DNA of 64,000 nt from VRUE01 sp963774555 (lineage in GTDB: Bacteria; Actinomycetota; Thermoleophilia; Solirubrobacterales; 70-9), in NCBI GenBank assembly GCA_963774555.1, contig CAVZFL010000002.1:930001-994000 (forward strand). The letters are read 5' to 3'. A program made the position numbers and the translations under genes. A model generated the notes under the pieces. It saw only the letters and a program-made list of their open reading frames with translations, made no database searches and was not told the DNA's origin. Each line of letters starts with the position of its first letter. Position 1 is the first letter of the stretch. Positions 31,928 to 42,246 of this stretch are shown here, in pieces.

Positions 31928-32730
31928 CAGCGACCACCTCCGCCGCCGCGCTGGCCACCGCGACCGCCACCGGGGCCTCCGCGGCCACCGCCGGGACGAC
32001 CGCCACGGTCACCGCCGCGGCCACCGCGATCTCCGCCCGGGCGGCCGCCGCGCTGGCCGCCCTGCGGCGGCCCATCGTCGTCGGTGAGCTGATCCGTGCG
32101 GAAGCCCTCGGGCATCACCTCGCCCTTGTTGATCCAGCATTTGACGCCGATCCGGCCGGTCGTCGTACGGGCCTCGAAGAAGCCGTAGTCGATGTTGGCG
32201 CGCAGCGTGTGCAGCGGCACCCGGCCATCGGAGTAGCCCTCGGTGCGCGCCATCTCGGCACCGCCGAGGCGGCCGGATACCTGCACCTTGACCCCCTTGG
32301 CGCCGGAGCGCATCGCCGAGGTGAGGGCGCGTTTCATCGCCCGCCGGAAGGCGACCCGGTTCTGCAGCTGCTCGGCGATCGACTGGGCGACCAGCTTTGC
32401 GTCGAGCTCGGGGCGCTTCACCTCGCGGATGTTCACCTTCACCGGTTTGCCGGTCAGCTTGTGCAGGTCTTTGCGCAGCGCGTCCACTTCTGAGCCCGAC
32501 TTGCCGATCACGATGCCGGGGCGGGCGGTGTGGATGTCGACCGCGATCTCGCCGTGGCGCTCGATCGTGATGCTCGAGAGGCCCGCGTGCGCGAGTTTGC
32601 CTTCGATGTGCTGGCGGATCTCGAGGTCCTCGTTGAGGACGTCGGCGAAGTCTTTCTCGTCGAACCAGTTCGACTTCCAGTCGTGGATGTAGCCGACGCG
32701 GAATCCGCCCGGGTGGATCTTCTGTCCCAT
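31927..32730 (-). CDS. rpsC: 30S ribosomal protein S3 with RGG-repeat tail
   Basis: 267 residues. The S3 core (about 1-215) includes the KH domain (PGIVIGKSGSEVDALRKDLH) and the S3 C-domain (RTTTGRIGVKCWINKGEVMP). The last 50 residues are almost only Gly, Arg, Pro and Asp in RGG/GGRGG units (QRGGRPGGDRGGRGG...), like eukaryotic RGG-box RNA-binding tails. S3 lies at the mRNA entry channel and has helicase activity there, so an RGG tail could touch incoming mRNA. The tail DNA is a run of Gly/Arg codons and may vary in length. Confidence 0.95.
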   Translation of the reverse strand: MGQKIHPGGFRVGYIHDWKSNWFDEKDFADVLNEDLEIRQHIEGKLAHAGLSSITIERHGEIAVDIHTARPGIVIGKSGSEVDALRKDLHKLTGKPVKVNIREVKRPELDAKLVAQSIAEQLQNRVAFRRAMKRALTSAMRSGAKGVKVQVSGRLGGAEMARTEGYSDGRVPLHTLRANIDYGFFEARTTTGRIGVKCWINKGEVMPEGFRTDQLTDDDGPPQGGQRGGRPGGDRGGRGGDRGGRPGGGRGGPGGGRGGQRGGGGGR

Positions 32731-32734
32731 GTCC

Positions 32735-33088
32735 CTAGTCCTCGTCTTCCGGGCTCAGCGCCACGGCGATGTGGCTGGTTCGCTTGTGGATCGGGGTCGC
32801 TCGCCCCTGCGCCCGCGGTCGGAAGCGCTTCAGGGTCGGGCCCTCGTCGACCGTGATCTCGGCGATCCGCATCTCGTCGGCGACCAGGTCGTGGTTGTTC
32901 TCGGCGTTGGCGGCAGCGGACTCGATCAGCTTGCGGATGTCCTGCGCGGCACCGCGCGGGGAGAACTCGAGCAGCGCCCGGGCCTGGTCGATGTGCAGGC
33001 CGCGGACCTGATCGGCGATCAGGCGCGCCTTGCGCGGCGCGACCCGCACGTAGCGGGAGCTGGCGCGGACGACGATCGGTGCGGCCAC
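32735..33088 (-). CDS. rplV: 50S ribosomal protein L22
   Basis: 117 residues from the GTG at 33088, one base after the rpsS stop and with AAGGGTGAG as ribosome-binding site; a GTG at 33097 is possible. Motifs are RYVRVAPRKARLIADQVRGL, AAANAENNHDLVADEMRI and FRPRAQGRATPIHKRTSHIA. L22 lines the exit tunnel. The longer open frame upstream is the rpsS shadow. Confidence 0.96.
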   Translation of the reverse strand: MAAPIVVRASSRYVRVAPRKARLIADQVRGLHIDQARALLEFSPRGAAQDIRKLIESAAANAENNHDLVADEMRIAEITVDEGPTLKRFRPRAQGRATPIHKRTSHIAVALSPEDED

Positions 33089-33089
33089 G

Positions 33090-33362
33090 CTACTCACCCT
33101 TGCCCGTTCCGGAGTGGGAGCGGAAGGTGCGGGTCGGCGCGAACTCGCCCAGCTTGTGACCGACCATCGACTCGGAGATGAAGACCGGCACGTGCTTGCG
33201 GCCGTCGTGGACGGCGATCGTGTGGCCGACCATGTCGGGGAAGATCGTCGAGGCACGGGACCAGGTCTTCAGCATCTGCTTCTGGCCCGACTCGTTCATC
33301 GCCTCGACCCGCTTCATCAGCGCTGCTTCCACCCACGGGCCCTTTTTGGTCGAGCGTCCCAT
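33090..33362 (-). CDS. rpsS: 30S ribosomal protein S19
   Basis: 90 residues: MGRSTKKGPWVEAALMKRVE, and SRASTIFPDMVGHTIAVHDG, KHVPVFISESMVGHKLGEFA. S19 binds 16S rRNA in the 30S head with S13. It is 3 nt from rplB. Confidence 0.98.
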   Translation of the reverse strand: MGRSTKKGPWVEAALMKRVEAMNESGQKQMLKTWSRASTIFPDMVGHTIAVHDGRKHVPVFISESMVGHKLGEFAPTRTFRSHSGTGKGE

Positions 33363-33365
33363 CGT

Positions 33366-34208
33366 CTACCTCTTCTTCTTTCCGCGCCTGCGGCCGCGCA
33401 CGATGTAGCGATCGGACTGCTTGCCCTTCTTGCGCGTGCGGTAGCCGAGCGTCGGCTTGCCCCACGGGGTCACCGGGTGCCCGCCGGGAGTGTGGTGGGC
33501 CTCGCCGCCGCCGTGCGGGTGATCGACCGGGTTCATCGCCACGCCGCGCGTCTGCGGTCGCTTGCCCTTGTGCCGGTTGCGGCCGGCCTTGCCGATCTTG
33601 ACGTTCTGGTGCTCGGCGTTGGAGAGGACGCCGACGGTCGCCCTGCACTCGGCGCGGACCAGGCGCATCTCCGAGGACGGGAGGCGCAGGGTAACCATGT
33701 CGCCCTCCTTCGCCGCCAGCTGGATCGAGGTGCCCGCCGAGCGGCCGAGCTTGCCGCCCTGGCCGGCGGTGAGCTCGACGTTGTGGACGATCGTGCCGGT
33801 CGGCATATCGCCGAGGGCGAGGGTGTTGCCGGGCCGAATGTCGGCCCCGGGGCCGGACTGGACCTCGTCGCCAACCGAGATCGCCGCCGGAGCGAGGATG
33901 TAGCTCTTGGCGCCGTCGGCGTAGTGCAGCAGGGCGATGTAGCAGCTGCGGTTGGGGTCGTACTCGATGCTCGCCACCTTGGCGGGCACGCCGTCCTTGA
34001 GCCGCTTGAAGTCGATCTGCCGGTAGCGCCGCTTCGCCCCGCCGCCGCGGTGGCGAGCGGTGACGCGGCCGTTGGCGTTGCGGCCGCCGGACTTGCGCAG
34101 GCCCTCGGTCAGCTTGCGCTCCGGGCTGGACGCGGTCAGCTGCTCGCGCAGGGGATAGGTGGCGAAGCGGCGCCCCGGGCTCGTCGGTTTTGTTTTTCGG
34201 TTCGGCAT
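33366..34208 (-). CDS. rplB: 50S ribosomal protein L2
   Basis: 280 residues from the ATG at 34208 (MPNRKTKPTSPGRRFATYPL). The conserved C-terminal block MNPVDHPHGGGEAHHTPGGH near the peptidyl-transferase centre is intact. L2 is needed for subunit joining and peptidyl transfer. The upstream open extension is a shadow of rplW. Confidence 0.98.
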   Translation of the reverse strand: MPNRKTKPTSPGRRFATYPLREQLTASSPERKLTEGLRKSGGRNANGRVTARHRGGGAKRRYRQIDFKRLKDGVPAKVASIEYDPNRSCYIALLHYADGAKSYILAPAAISVGDEVQSGPGADIRPGNTLALGDMPTGTIVHNVELTAGQGGKLGRSAGTSIQLAAKEGDMVTLRLPSSEMRLVRAECRATVGVLSNAEHQNVKIGKAGRNRHKGKRPQTRGVAMNPVDHPHGGGEAHHTPGGHPVTPWGKPTLGYRTRKKGKQSDRYIVRGRRRGKKKR

Positions 34209-34218
34209 CCCTGTTTCC

Positions 34219-34512
34219 CTAGGCAGTCTCTGCGCCCTCGAACAGCTCGATCCGGTCACCGGGGGCGAGCTGGATGACGGCCTTCTTCCAGCCGCGCGTG
34301 CGGCCCTGCGAGAGGCCACGGCGCTTCGGCTTCGGTCGCACCTTGGCGGTGCGCACCGCGGCGACCTTGACCTCGAAGATCTCCTCGATCGCGTGGGCGA
34401 TCTGGGTCTTGTGGGCGCGGTCGTCGACGCGGAATGTGTACTTGCCCTCACCGATCAGGGCGTAGCTCTTCTCGGAGACGACCGGGCTGATGATCACCGT
34501 GCGGGCGTCCAT
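34219..34512 (-). CDS. rplW: 50S ribosomal protein L23
   Basis: 97 residues from the ATG at 34512 (MDARTVIISPVVSEKSYALI). KTQIAHAIEEIFEVKVAAVR and RRGLSQGRTRGWKKAVIQLA match L23. It docks trigger factor and SRP at the tunnel exit. The start overlaps the rplD stop by one base. Confidence 0.96.
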   Translation of the reverse strand: MDARTVIISPVVSEKSYALIGEGKYTFRVDDRAHKTQIAHAIEEIFEVKVAAVRTAKVRPKPKRRGLSQGRTRGWKKAVIQLAPGDRIELFEGAETA

Positions 34513-35129
34513 CAGACCAACCTCTCCTGCAGCTTGGCGAGGGCGCCCTCTGAGACCACCAGCGAGGCGGCGCCAATCACGTCGGCGACCCCCACCGCCG
34601 AGACCTCGGCGACCTCGACGCGATCGATGTTGCGGAAGCTCTTGGCGGCGCCGCCCTCCTCGGCGGCGAGCACGATCAGGGTCGAGCGCTGGGCGCCCCA
34701 TTTGTCGAGCGCCTGCGCGGCGCTCTTGGTCGAGGGGGTCTCAAAGGCGGAGGCGTCGAGCAGGGCGACGCTGTCGCGCTCGGCGTGGGTCGAGAGGGCC
34801 GAGCGCAGCGCCTTGCGGCGTGCCTTGCGGTTGACCTTGACCGTGTAGTGGCGTGGCTTGGGGCCGAAGGCGACGCCGCCGCCGAAGCGGCTGGGGGAGC
34901 TGAGCGCGCCGACGCGAGCGCGGCCGGTGCCCTTCTGGCGCCAGGCCTTGGCGCCGGTCATCGCGACCTCGCCGCGGGTCAGCGTCGAGGCGGAGCCCTG
35001 CCGCCGCGAGGAGAGGTCGGCCCGCGCCGCCTCGTCGACCAGCGAGTGGTGGAAGGGCTCGCCGAACAGCTCTTTGGGCAGGTCGGCTTTGGTCGTCCTG
35101 CCGAGCACAACTGCTTTTGCGTTAGCCAT
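34512..35129 (-). CDS. rplD: 50S ribosomal protein L4
   Basis: 205 residues. The tunnel loop MTGAKAWRQKGTGRARVGAL and FGPKPRHYTVKVNRKARRKA are diagnostic. L4 is an assembly protein and in many bacteria represses the S10 operon. The ATG overlaps the rplC stop by 8 nt. Confidence 0.97.
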   Translation of the reverse strand: MANAKAVVLGRTTKADLPKELFGEPFHHSLVDEAARADLSSRRQGSASTLTRGEVAMTGAKAWRQKGTGRARVGALSSPSRFGGGVAFGPKPRHYTVKVNRKARRKALRSALSTHAERDSVALLDASAFETPSTKSAAQALDKWGAQRSTLIVLAAEEGGAAKSFRNIDRVEVAEVSAVGVADVIGAASLVVSEGALAKLQERLV

Positions 35130-35751
35130 CGGTCCTCACCTCGACCACGGCGTTGCGCGAACCGGGCACCGAGCCCTTGATCAGCAGCAGGTTTCGCTCG
35201 GCGTCGACGTCGGCGATCTCGAGGCCCTTCTGGGTGATCCGCTTGTTGCCCATCTGGCCCGGCATCTTCATCCCTTTGAAGACACGGGCCGGGAAGGTGC
35301 TGGCGCCGATCGAGCCCGGCGCGCGCACGTTGTGCGAGCCGTGGCTGACCGGTCCGCGGCTGAAGTTGTGGCGCTTGATCCCGCCCTGGAATCCCTTGCC
35401 GATCGAGGTCCCGGAAACCTTCACCTTCTGGCCCGTCTCGAAGACCTCGACGGTGACGTCATCGCCGATCTTCGGGCCCTCCTCGGCACCGAGGTCCTCG
35501 TCGCGGAACTCGACCAGGTGGCGCATCGGTGCGGCGCCGGCCTTCTTCAGGTGGCCTTCCTCGGCCTTGCTCAGCTTGCCCTGCTTGACCTCGCCGAAGG
35601 CGAGCTGCACAGCGGCGTAACCGTCGCGCTCGGACTCGCGCACCGCCGTCACCTTGCAGGGACCGGCTTCGATCACGGTAACCGGGGTGACGCTGCCGTC
35701 CTCACCGAAGACCTGCGTCATCCCGAGCTTCTTGCCAAGAATCGCGGCCAT
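35122..35751 (-). CDS. rplC: 50S ribosomal protein L3
   Basis: 209 residues: MAAILGKKLGMTQVFGEDGS at the start, GKGFQGGIKRHNFSRGPVSH in the centre, and KGMKMPGQMGNKRITQKGLE. L3 initiates 50S assembly and reaches to the peptidyl-transferase centre. It is 4 nt from rpsJ. Confidence 0.98.
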   Translation of the reverse strand: MAAILGKKLGMTQVFGEDGSVTPVTVIEAGPCKVTAVRESERDGYAAVQLAFGEVKQGKLSKAEEGHLKKAGAAPMRHLVEFRDEDLGAEEGPKIGDDVTVEVFETGQKVKVSGTSIGKGFQGGIKRHNFSRGPVSHGSHNVRAPGSIGASTFPARVFKGMKMPGQMGNKRITQKGLEIADVDAERNLLLIKGSVPGSRNAVVEVRTDG

Positions 35752-35755
35752 GGTC

Positions 35756-36076
35756 CTAGAGGCGAATCTCGATGTCGACGCCGGCCGGGAGCGAGTCCAG
35801 GCGCTGCAGCGAGTCGACTGTTTTCGGCGAAGGCTGGAGGATGTCGATCAGGCGCTTGTGGGTGCGCATCTCGAAGTGCTCGCGCGAGTCCTTGTCCTTG
35901 AAGGGGGAGCGGATCACGCAGTAGACGTTCTTCTCCGTCGGCAGGGGCACGGGACCCGAGACGCTGGCGCCGGTGCGCTCCGCCGTCTCGACGATCTCGC
36001 GCGCAGCCCGGTCTATGGCGTCGTGGTCGTACGCCTTCAGCCGGATGCGGATTTTCTGTGCTGCTATCGCTGCCAC
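35756..36076 (-). CDS. rpsJ: 30S ribosomal protein S10
   Basis: 106 residues. IRIRLKAYDHDAIDRAAREI and FEMRTHKRLIDILQPSPKTV match S10 (NusE). It works in the 30S head and in antitermination with NusB. It is the first S10-operon gene; the 154-bp region before it holds the tuf 3' hairpins and must also hold any S10 promoter. Confidence 0.98.
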   Translation of the reverse strand: MAAIAAQKIRIRLKAYDHDAIDRAAREIVETAERTGASVSGPVPLPTEKNVYCVIRSPFKDKDSREHFEMRTHKRLIDILQPSPKTVDSLQRLDSLPAGVDIEIRL

Positions 36077-36117
36077 TTCGAACTCGTCTCTTTTTCCTCT
36101 CGCGTCTTACCGCGCAT

Positions 36118-36220
36118 AAAGGGCGGGGCCCCTTTGTCTGGGGCGCCGCCCCGGTCGTATGTGCTTGCAGTTGTCTCGCCGCCGGTGGCGGCGAAAGGGC
36201 GGACCGGCGGCCCGCCCTTT
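36118..36220. repeat. Complex hairpin between tuf and rpsJ (element J)
   Basis: AAAGGGCGGG (36118-36127) pairs with CCCGCCCTTT (36211-36220). Inside are a perfect TCGCCGCC-GGT-GGCGGCGA hairpin (36176-36194) and a GGGGC/GCCCC-rich part (36126-36152). It lies 11 nt after the tuf stop on the minus strand, where a terminator or processing site would be. It resembles the other 3'-end hairpins in style but I see no second copy in this window. Confidence 0.6.
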
Positions 36221-36230
36221 GGTGAATCGT

Positions 36231-37415
<1,185 letters not shown>

Positions 37416-37488
37416 CTCTCTCCGTTCTACCTTTCGAAATTGGGTTTATTCATCTGCCTGCGGGCGAACCTGGGAAATATAGCCAGAA

Positions 37489-39600
<2,112 letters not shown>

Positions 39601-39741
39601 GGTTCCTAAGGTAAGGGTTTAGTGGTGAAACGGGGATGGGACAAACGCAAACGATCTGGCCGCAAGCCGGATCGGCGCATGAAAAAGGCCCTGGCGGGCC
39701 CGGCGAAGCGAACTTCGAAAAGACAGCCTGAGCGACGCGCG

Positions 39742-40614
39742 ATGATAGCAGCGGCACGGAAACGCATCGGCAAAGCTCTCGGGGCGGCGGCGAAGTGGAC
39801 GCGCAGGGTGGATCGGACGGCCGCCAAAGGGCTCGAGCAGGCGCGGCCCCGCCTCGCTCGCTGGGCCGCTCGCTGGCGGAAAGCCGCCGTGCGGCTGGGC
39901 AAGGCGATCGACAAGCGGCTGCGCCCGCTGGCGGTCTGGACGCTGCGCGGATTCTCGCGGGGGGAACGGCTGCTGCGCCGGGGAACCGCCGCCGCGGTCC
40001 GGGGCGCAACCCGCCTCAGCGCGCTCATCACCCCCGAGCGCGCGGTCTGCGGCGTCATCGTTGGCGCGGCGATCTGCCTGATCGTCTCCCAGTTCGTCTC
40101 CTACCGCAGCGTTGAGATCGGCCAGTCGGCTTACGCCGGCTTGACCGCGGCGAGCCCGCCGACGGAAGGCGTGAAGACTGCGGGCGAAGCCCACGCCTAC
40201 CTGCTGATCCCCCTCGCCCTGCTCGCGGCGATCGCCGGGGTGCTGGCGCTTCGCCCCGGGCGGCGCGGGCTGGGCCGGGTCGTGATCGGCCTGGGGGCGG
40301 TCGCGATCGCCGTCAGCCTGCTCGTCGACATGCCGGCCGGGCTCGACGCCGGCGTCCAGTCCTCGCGCTTCTCCGGCGCGACCGCGGTCCTCGACGAGGG
40401 CTTCTACGCCCAGCTCGCGGCAGCGGCGGGGCTGGTCATTGGCGGTCTGCTCTACTATGCGCGGCCGTGCCGAATACGAATCAACTTGTCAGGAAGGGCC
40501 GCAAGCGCCCGAAGAAGAAGACGACGACGCCGGGACTCAAGTCCGGGCAAGGCCGCAAGAAGGCCGTTGCCGCGCCGCAACGGCGCGGCGTCTGCACCCG
40601 CGTCGCGACCGTAA
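39742..40614 (+). CDS. Predicted multi-pass membrane protein, overlaps rpsL
   Basis: 290 residues from the ATG at 39742; in-frame starts at 39679 and 39622 are possible, but the latter leaves only 21 bp to fusA. An Arg/Lys/Ala-rich N-terminal part (about 100 residues, probably helical) precedes four hydrophobic segments: VCGVIVGAAICLIVSQFVSY, LIPLALLAAIAGVLALRPG, VVIGLGAVAIAVSLLVDM and LAAAAGLVIGGLLYY. The frame then runs 148 nt into rpsL in another frame, giving an Arg-rich tail. I do not recognise the family. It directly precedes rpsL and is probably co-transcribed with it. Confidence 0.6.
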   Translation: MIAAARKRIGKALGAAAKWTRRVDRTAAKGLEQARPRLARWAARWRKAAVRLGKAIDKRLRPLAVWTLRGFSRGERLLRRGTAAAVRGATRLSALITPERAVCGVIVGAAICLIVSQFVSYRSVEIGQSAYAGLTAASPPTEGVKTAGEAHAYLLIPLALLAAIAGVLALRPGRRGLGRVVIGLGAVAIAVSLLVDMPAGLDAGVQSSRFSGATAVLDEGFYAQLAAAAGLVIGGLLYYARPCRIRINLSGRAASARRRRRRRRDSSPGKAARRPLPRRNGAASAPASRP

Positions 40615-40862
40615 CGCCGAAGAAGCCGAACTCGGCCCTGCGCAAGATCGCCCGTGTGCGCCTGACCAACGGGATGGAGGTCACCACCTACATCCCCGGC
40701 GAGGGCCACAACCTGCAGGAGCACTCGGTCGTGCTGGTCAGGGGTGGTCGCGTCAAGGATCTGCCGGGCGTCCGCTACAAGGTCGTCCGCGGCACCCTCG
40801 ACGCGGCAGGCGTCTCCGACCGCAAGCAGGCTCGCTCGCGCTACGGCGTCAAGGCTTCCTAA
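40467..40862 (+). CDS. rpsL: 30S ribosomal protein S12
   Basis: 131 residues from a GTG giving MPNTNQLVRKGRKRPKKKTT. TPKKPNSALRKIARVRLTNG and VLVRGGRVKDLPGVRYKVVR surround the decoding-site loops; the Lys positions where streptomycin-resistance changes arise (PKKPNS, GGRVKDLPG) are wild type. The gene lies on the plus strand, opposite to fusA-tuf, and its start is inside the end of the upstream membrane-protein frame. Confidence 0.98.
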   Translation: MPNTNQLVRKGRKRPKKKTTTPGLKSGQGRKKAVAAPQRRGVCTRVATVTPKKPNSALRKIARVRLTNGMEVTTYIPGEGHNLQEHSVVLVRGGRVKDLPGVRYKVVRGTLDAAGVSDRKQARSRYGVKAS

Positions 40863-40864
40863 CC

Positions 40865-41335
40865 ATGCCGCGCCGCTCAGCCGCACAGATCCGCCCCGTC
40901 GAGCCCGACGCGCGCTTTCGCAACCGGCTCGTCCAGCAGCTGATCAACAAGGTGATGAGCGACGGCAAGAAGCAGCTTGCCGAGCGGATCGTCTACGACG
41001 CCCTGGCGATCGTCGGCGAGCGCTCCGGAGAGGATCCGATCGAGACCCTGGAGGCCGCGATCAAGTCCCTCACCCCGGCGCTCGAGGTCCGCTCCCGCCG
41101 CGTCGGCGGCGCGACCTACCAGGTGCCGGTGGAGGTACCCGCCCGCCGCGCCCGCACCCTGGCGATCCGCTGGCTGGTCGACTTCGCTCGCAACCGCCGC
41201 GAGTACTCGATGGCCGAGCGGCTGGCGAGCGAGATCGTCGATGCGACCCAGCAGCAGGGCAGCGCCTGGAAGCGCAAGGACGATATTTATCGCATGGCGC
41301 AGGCCAACAAGGCCTTTGCTCATTACAGGTGGTAG
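40865..41335 (+). CDS. rpsG: 30S ribosomal protein S7
   Basis: 156 residues: MPRRSAAQIRPVEPDARFRN, VQQLINKVMSDGKKQLAERI, GGATYQVPVEVPARRARTLA and NKAFAHYRW at the end. S7 nucleates the 30S head. Two bases separate it from rpsL. Element D2 begins 3 nt after the stop. Confidence 0.98.
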   Translation: MPRRSAAQIRPVEPDARFRNRLVQQLINKVMSDGKKQLAERIVYDALAIVGERSGEDPIETLEAAIKSLTPALEVRSRRVGGATYQVPVEVPARRARTLAIRWLVDFARNRREYSMAERLASEIVDATQQQGSAWKRKDDIYRMAQANKAFAHYRW

Positions 41336-41337
41336 GT

Positions 41338-41430
41338 AGGGCCGGGGGACACCCCTCGCCCGTCCAATCGTCGGCCTAATGAGGCCGACGATTTGAGTAT
41401 CCGCCCGGTCGAGGGGTGTCCCCCGGCCCT
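41338..41430. repeat. Structured intergenic repeat, family D, copy 2
   Basis: A perfect 21-bp outer stem (41338-41358 with 41410-41430; arm begins AGGGCCGGGGGACACC) surrounds a perfect 12-bp inner hairpin AATCGTCGGCCT-AATG-AGGCCGACGATT. On the minus strand it reads GGCGGATACTCAAA and loop CATT as in copy 1 (17945-18037), with all stems changed but still paired. It follows rpsG and precedes the next co-directional gene. Confidence 0.85.
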
Positions 41431-41443
41431 TCGTGAAACCGCG

Positions 41444-41932
41444 ATGATCTCCAGCGTGAGCAGACCGATACTTGCGGTGGACATCGATGGGGTTATCTCG
41501 CTGTTCGGAGCGGAAGAGAAGCCGGATCGGGCTTTTACCAAGCTGGAGCTGGTGGATGGGGTGCCGCATTTGATCTCACTGCCGGTGGGAGATCGGCTGG
41601 TGCGGTTGAGCGAGCACTTTGAGCTTGTTTGGGCCAGTGGCTGGGAGGACAAAGCGAACTTCTATCTCCCGCCGCTGCTGGGGCTGCCTGACCTGCCGCA
41701 CGTGAGCTTCGACGGCGCCGTCAGCGCCGGGGCGGCTCACTGGAAGGTAGGGGCGCTGGACGAGTACGGCAAAGGCCGTGCATTGGCCTGGATCGACGAC
41801 AACCTCGACGCGAGCTGCTACGAGTGGGCGAAACAGCGCCAGCACCCAACCCTCCTTGTCCCAACCGAAACCCACCTCGGCCTAGAGGAGGCCCACGTAG
41901 CCGCCCTCGAAGCCTGGGCCCGCGAAATCTAG
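41444..41932 (+). CDS. HAD-like hydrolase domain protein
   Basis: 162 residues from the ATG at 41444 (a GTG at 41456 is also possible). The N-terminal catalytic motif is ILAVDIDGVISLFG (DxDG), followed by FELVWASGWEDKAN and later LAWIDDNLDASCYEWA, in the order of HAD motifs I, II and IV. The pattern resembles the HAD domains found in RNA-repair-like (Swiss Army Knife) proteins. It would be a small cytoplasmic phosphatase; the substrate is unknown. It lies between two hairpin elements. Confidence 0.78.
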   Translation: MISSVSRPILAVDIDGVISLFGAEEKPDRAFTKLELVDGVPHLISLPVGDRLVRLSEHFELVWASGWEDKANFYLPPLLGLPDLPHVSFDGAVSAGAAHWKVGALDEYGKGRALAWIDDNLDASCYEWAKQRQHPTLLVPTETHLGLEEAHVAALEAWAREI

Positions 41933-41934
41933 GG

Positions 41935-41981
41935 CCGACGGGCCGATAACGGTCGATATACGACCGTTATCGGCCCGTCGG
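41935..41981. repeat. Hairpin repeat, family F, copy 1
   Basis: A perfect 21-bp stem with loop ATATA: the left arm begins CCGACGGGCCGATAACGG, and the right arm ends ATCGGCCCGTCGG. Two bases separate it from the stop of the HAD-like gene. A 47-nt sibling lies at 54654-54700 with the same GGTCGATAT centre and GGCCCGTCGG end and with compensating changes (GGGCCGAT/ATCGGCCC against GGGCCTA/TAGGCCC). Confidence 0.8.
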
Positions 41982-42000
41982 CGGTGGGTACACTGACCCG

Positions 42001-42246
42001 ATGCAGGGGTTTTGGCCGATTTTCTTCCTCTTGGTGGTGCTGAAGATTCCGGTCTTCGCCGGCCTCTGGCTGATCTGGTGGGCTAGCAGGGCCCCTGAAC
42101 CGGAGAACGCCGGAGAGGACACCGATAGTGGCCCCGAACGCTGGCGCCCAACCCCCCGCCCAAGAGGCCCCCAGCACGGCCCAAGCAGCGGCGCCGCGAG
42201 GAGGGGACGGGGTGCCCCGTCCCCTCCCCCCGCTCACACCCGCTGA
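42001..42246 (+). CDS. Small membrane protein with Pro-rich tail
   Basis: 81 residues. One hydrophobic helix (FWPIFFLLVVLKIPVFAGLW, then LIWWA) is followed by a Pro/Gly/Arg-rich disordered tail. The 3' end overlaps the convergent monooxygenase by 13 nt and contains a perfect hairpin (42201-42226), so the tail may be a by-product of that structure. No family is recognised; coding is likely because of the clean membrane helix. Confidence 0.5.
   Translation: MQGFWPIFFLLVVLKIPVFAGLWLIWWASRAPEPENAGEDTDSGPERWRPTPRPRGPQHGPSSGAARRGRGAPSPPPAHTR
42201..42226. terminator. Perfect 12-bp GC-rich hairpin near the monooxygenase 3' end
   Basis: GAGGGGACGGGG-TG-CCCCGTCCCCTC. It lies 8 nt beyond the monooxygenase stop on the minus strand and within the end of the small membrane-protein gene on the plus strand. 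No T-tract follows on either side. Confidence 0.6.

Noticed and set aside
40449..40460. TACTAT as a dedicated rpsL promoter -10
   Set aside because: The hexamer lies in a coding membrane-helix segment 10 nt before the start and no -35 is visible; too weak to list.
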